From NCBI GenBank assembly GCA_963668595.1, contig OY764876.1, positions 2,914,001-2,978,000 of the forward strand: DNA of 64,000 nt, given 5' to 3'. The number at the start of each line of letters is the position of its first letter. The first letter of the stretch is position 1. The notes beneath the pieces are model-generated. The model had not been told where the DNA came from, did no database searches, and worked only from the letters and a program-made list of their open reading frames with translations. The stretch comes from GWE2-42-39 sp963668595 (GTDB lineage Bacteria; Bacteroidota; Bacteroidia; Bacteroidales; Prolixibacteraceae). Below, in pieces: positions 62,271-64,000 of this stretch. The translations under genes were made by a program, and so were the position numbers.

Positions 62271-64000
62271 ATGAACCCAATTAAACCGAAACGAATCTTA
62301 TTCATCCTTTGTTTTGCCGGGTTTGCCTTTCAACTGAATGCGCAAACCAACGACAAGGTAAAAACAACCTTCCAAACTTCCCGCGAATGGAGACCATCCA
62401 TTGATGTGAGAGCCGATGCGGTAATGGTTTATGGAGTTGGTGGTAATCCTTCGGATAAATCCCGAAAAGTTCCTTTTGAAGAACGCGTAAAATCGTGGAA
62501 AGAAAAAGGATACATCACTCATTTCATGACAGGAATAGCATGGGGTGAATACCAGGATTATTTCACCGGAACCTGGGACGGGAAACGTCACCTCGACGAG
62601 GGACAGGTACAACAAAACGGCGACACAATCTGGCATGGACACATGGTTCCCTACATTGTCCCATCCGGCAATTTTCTGAAATACATGAAGGAAAAACACA
62701 TCAAACGGGTTATCGATGCCGGTGTTGATGCGATTTTTCTGGAAGAACCTGAATTCTGGGCTCGCTCCGGATACAGTGACGCTTTTAAACGCGAATGGAA
62801 AGAATATTATGGCTTCGACTGGCGACCACAACACGAATCGCCCGAAAATACCTACCTGGCAAATAAACTCAAGTATCAACTATATTACCGCGCGCTGAAC
62901 GATGTGTTCTCCTTTGCTAAAGAGTATGGCAAAACAAAAGGTATGGATGTAAAATGCTATGTTCCTACCCATTCTCTGGTCAATTATTCACAATGGAAAA
63001 TCGTTAGTCCCGAAGCCAGCCTTGCATCGCTACCTTGTGTTGATGGCTACATTGCTCAGGTGTGGACAGGAACCTCCCGCGAACCCAATTATTACAACGG
63101 AAAAGTAAAAGAGCGGGTATTCGAAACTGCTTTTTTAGAATACGGATCCATGGAATCGATGACTGCCCCCACAGGAAGAAAAATGTTTTTCCTTACCGAC
63201 CCAATTGAAGACTGGGCACGCGATTGGGCCGACTATAAAAAGAATTACGAAGCAACGTTTACAGCACAACTTCTGTATCCGGCAATGGCTAATTACGAAA
63301 TAATGCCCTGGCCCGAACGCATTTACGAAGGACTCTACCGTACCAGTGCAAACAGCGATAAAAAAGAGCGTATTCCCAGACATTATTCTACTCAAATGCA
63401 GGTAATGATTAACACTCTGAACAACATGCCTGTAACCCGGACGATGGTAAGTGGTTCGCACGGAATTGGTGTTCTCATGGCCAATTCACTCATGTTTCAA
63501 CGCTTTCCAACTCACGCCGGATATGAAGATCCGCAGCTCTCCAACTTTTATGGACTTGCATTGCCCCTACTGAAAAAAGGCGTTCCTGTAGAAACCGTTC
63601 ACATTGAAAATCTTTCGTTTGCCCAAACGCTGAAAAATATTCAGGTTCTGCTCATGTCGTACTCGAGCATGAAACCGATGGATAAAACAGCTCACAGCTA
63701 TCTGGCTCAGTGGGTAAAAGATGGAGGACTACTGATATATTGCGGAAACGACCAAGATGCTTTCCAAAACGTACGCGAATGGTGGAATACCGACAGAAAT
63801 CATTACAACGCACCTTCTGAACACCTATTTCAGCTCCTGAAAGTAGAAGCTCCCTACAAAGCCGGAACATATCTATACGGGAAAGGCGAAATATGCATTC
63901 TACGCAACGATCCCAAAGAATTTGTACTGAAAGAAAATAACGATCAGGAATTTGTAAACACAGTAAATGCGTTGTATAAAAAGAAAACAGGTAACGAACT
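62271..64000 (+). CDS. Secreted putative glycoside hydrolase, C-terminus beyond window
   Basis: At least 576 residues are visible and the frame is open at the window edge. The protein has a signal peptide (ILFILCFAGFAFQLNA). A TIM-barrel-like region follows, with SWKEKGYITHFMTGIAWGEYQDYFTG and a candidate acid residue in AIFLEEPEFWARSG. Later, residues about 445-500 (LLMSYSSMKPMD, YLAQWVKDGGLLIYCG) resemble the amidotransferase-like trimerisation domain of GH42-type enzymes. A secreted glycosidase is likely; no family is assigned. It starts 90 bases after the TTTAACC repeats and is divergent from the SARP-like regulator, its probable controller. Confidence 0.7.
   Translation, partial: MNPIKPKRILFILCFAGFAFQLNAQTNDKVKTTFQTSREWRPSIDVRADAVMVYGVGGNPSDKSRKVPFEERVKSWKEKGYITHFMTGIAWGEYQDYFTGTWDGKRHLDEGQVQQNGDTIWHGHMVPYIVPSGNFLKYMKEKHIKRVIDAGVDAIFLEEPEFWARSGYSDAFKREWKEYYGFDWRPQHESPENTYLANKLKYQLYYRALNDVFSFAKEYGKTKGMDVKCYVPTHSLVNYSQWKIVSPEASLASLPCVDGYIAQVWTGTSREPNYYNGKVKERVFETAFLEYGSMESMTAPTGRKMFFLTDPIEDWARDWADYKKNYEATFTAQLLYPAMANYEIMPWPERIYEGLYRTSANSDKKERIPRHYSTQMQVMINTLNNMPVTRTMVSGSHGIGVLMANSLMFQRFPTHAGYEDPQLSNFYGLALPLLKKGVPVETVHIENLSFAQTLKNIQVLLMSYSSMKPMDKTAHSYLAQWVKDGGLLIYCGNDQDAFQNVREWWNTDRNHYNAPSEHLFQLLKVEAPYKAGTYLYGKGEICILRNDPKEFVLKENNDQEFVNTVNALYKKKTGNE

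Overview
The window reads as a chromosomal stretch of a saccharolytic member of the Bacteroidota, most like the marine/sediment Marinilabiliales (Prolixibacteraceae-type). The support is two SusC/SusD pairs with SusE-like lipoproteins, an ECF sigma/FecR pair, a type IX secretion sorting domain, TTG-N19-TAnnTTTG promoters, an isolated atpD-atpC pair, and almost no Shine-Dalgarno sites. I see no tRNA, rRNA, CRISPR array, insertion sequence or prophage.

Region 1 (1-9756) is a co-directional carbohydrate operon. It holds a polyol permease, an AraM-type glycerol-1-phosphate dehydrogenase, an AraL/NagD-type HAD phosphatase, an AraB-type ribulokinase, a transketolase, an organophosphate antiporter and a secreted SGNH esterase. 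The gene set suggests uptake of a pentitol or pentulose compound and its entry into the pentose phosphate pathway. Region 2 (9728-18432) is mainly housekeeping and cell-wall salvage on the minus strand: OsmC, M19 dipeptidase, a CAT-like acyltransferase, a HAD phosphatase, Mpl, a nucleoside permease and a bifunctional nuclease. DUF3810 and metallo-beta-lactamase genes sit on the plus strand. In front of osmC there is an apparent classical attenuator with a Met/Cys-rich leader peptide. Region 3 (18601-27259) is core genome: rplU-rpmA, serS, an MMPL transporter with a polyprenyl synthase, atpDC and a family 9 glycosyltransferase.

Region 4 (27278-43595) is polysaccharide utilisation locus (PUL) 1. 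A divergent AraC regulator is followed by SusC/SusD, a surface lipoprotein, a T9SS-exported SGNH protein, two paralogous putative glycosidases, a sialate-O-acetylesterase-type esterase, a GH130 enzyme and a sodium/solute symporter. This suggests an acetylated beta-mannoside-containing glycan, but the substrate is inferred. Region 5 (45073-59329) is PUL 2: ECF sigma, FecR, STN-type SusC, SusD, two SusE-like paralogues, GH76, GH92 and GH125. That is the classical toolkit for alpha-mannan: endo-1,6, side-chain removal and exo-1,6. A MalY-type lyase gene separates the two loci.

Region 6 (59431-64000) encodes a large membrane-spanning regulator (LamG-like and Kelch sensor outside, SARP/BTAD-like DNA-binding module inside). 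It is divergent from a secreted putative glycosidase cut by the window edge. Between them lie three TTTAACC repeats at helical-turn spacing, in the arrangement SARP regulators use. A further unexplained element is a ~100-bp dispersed leader repeat present three times (1314, 9619, 54440), each ending in the same start-codon context.
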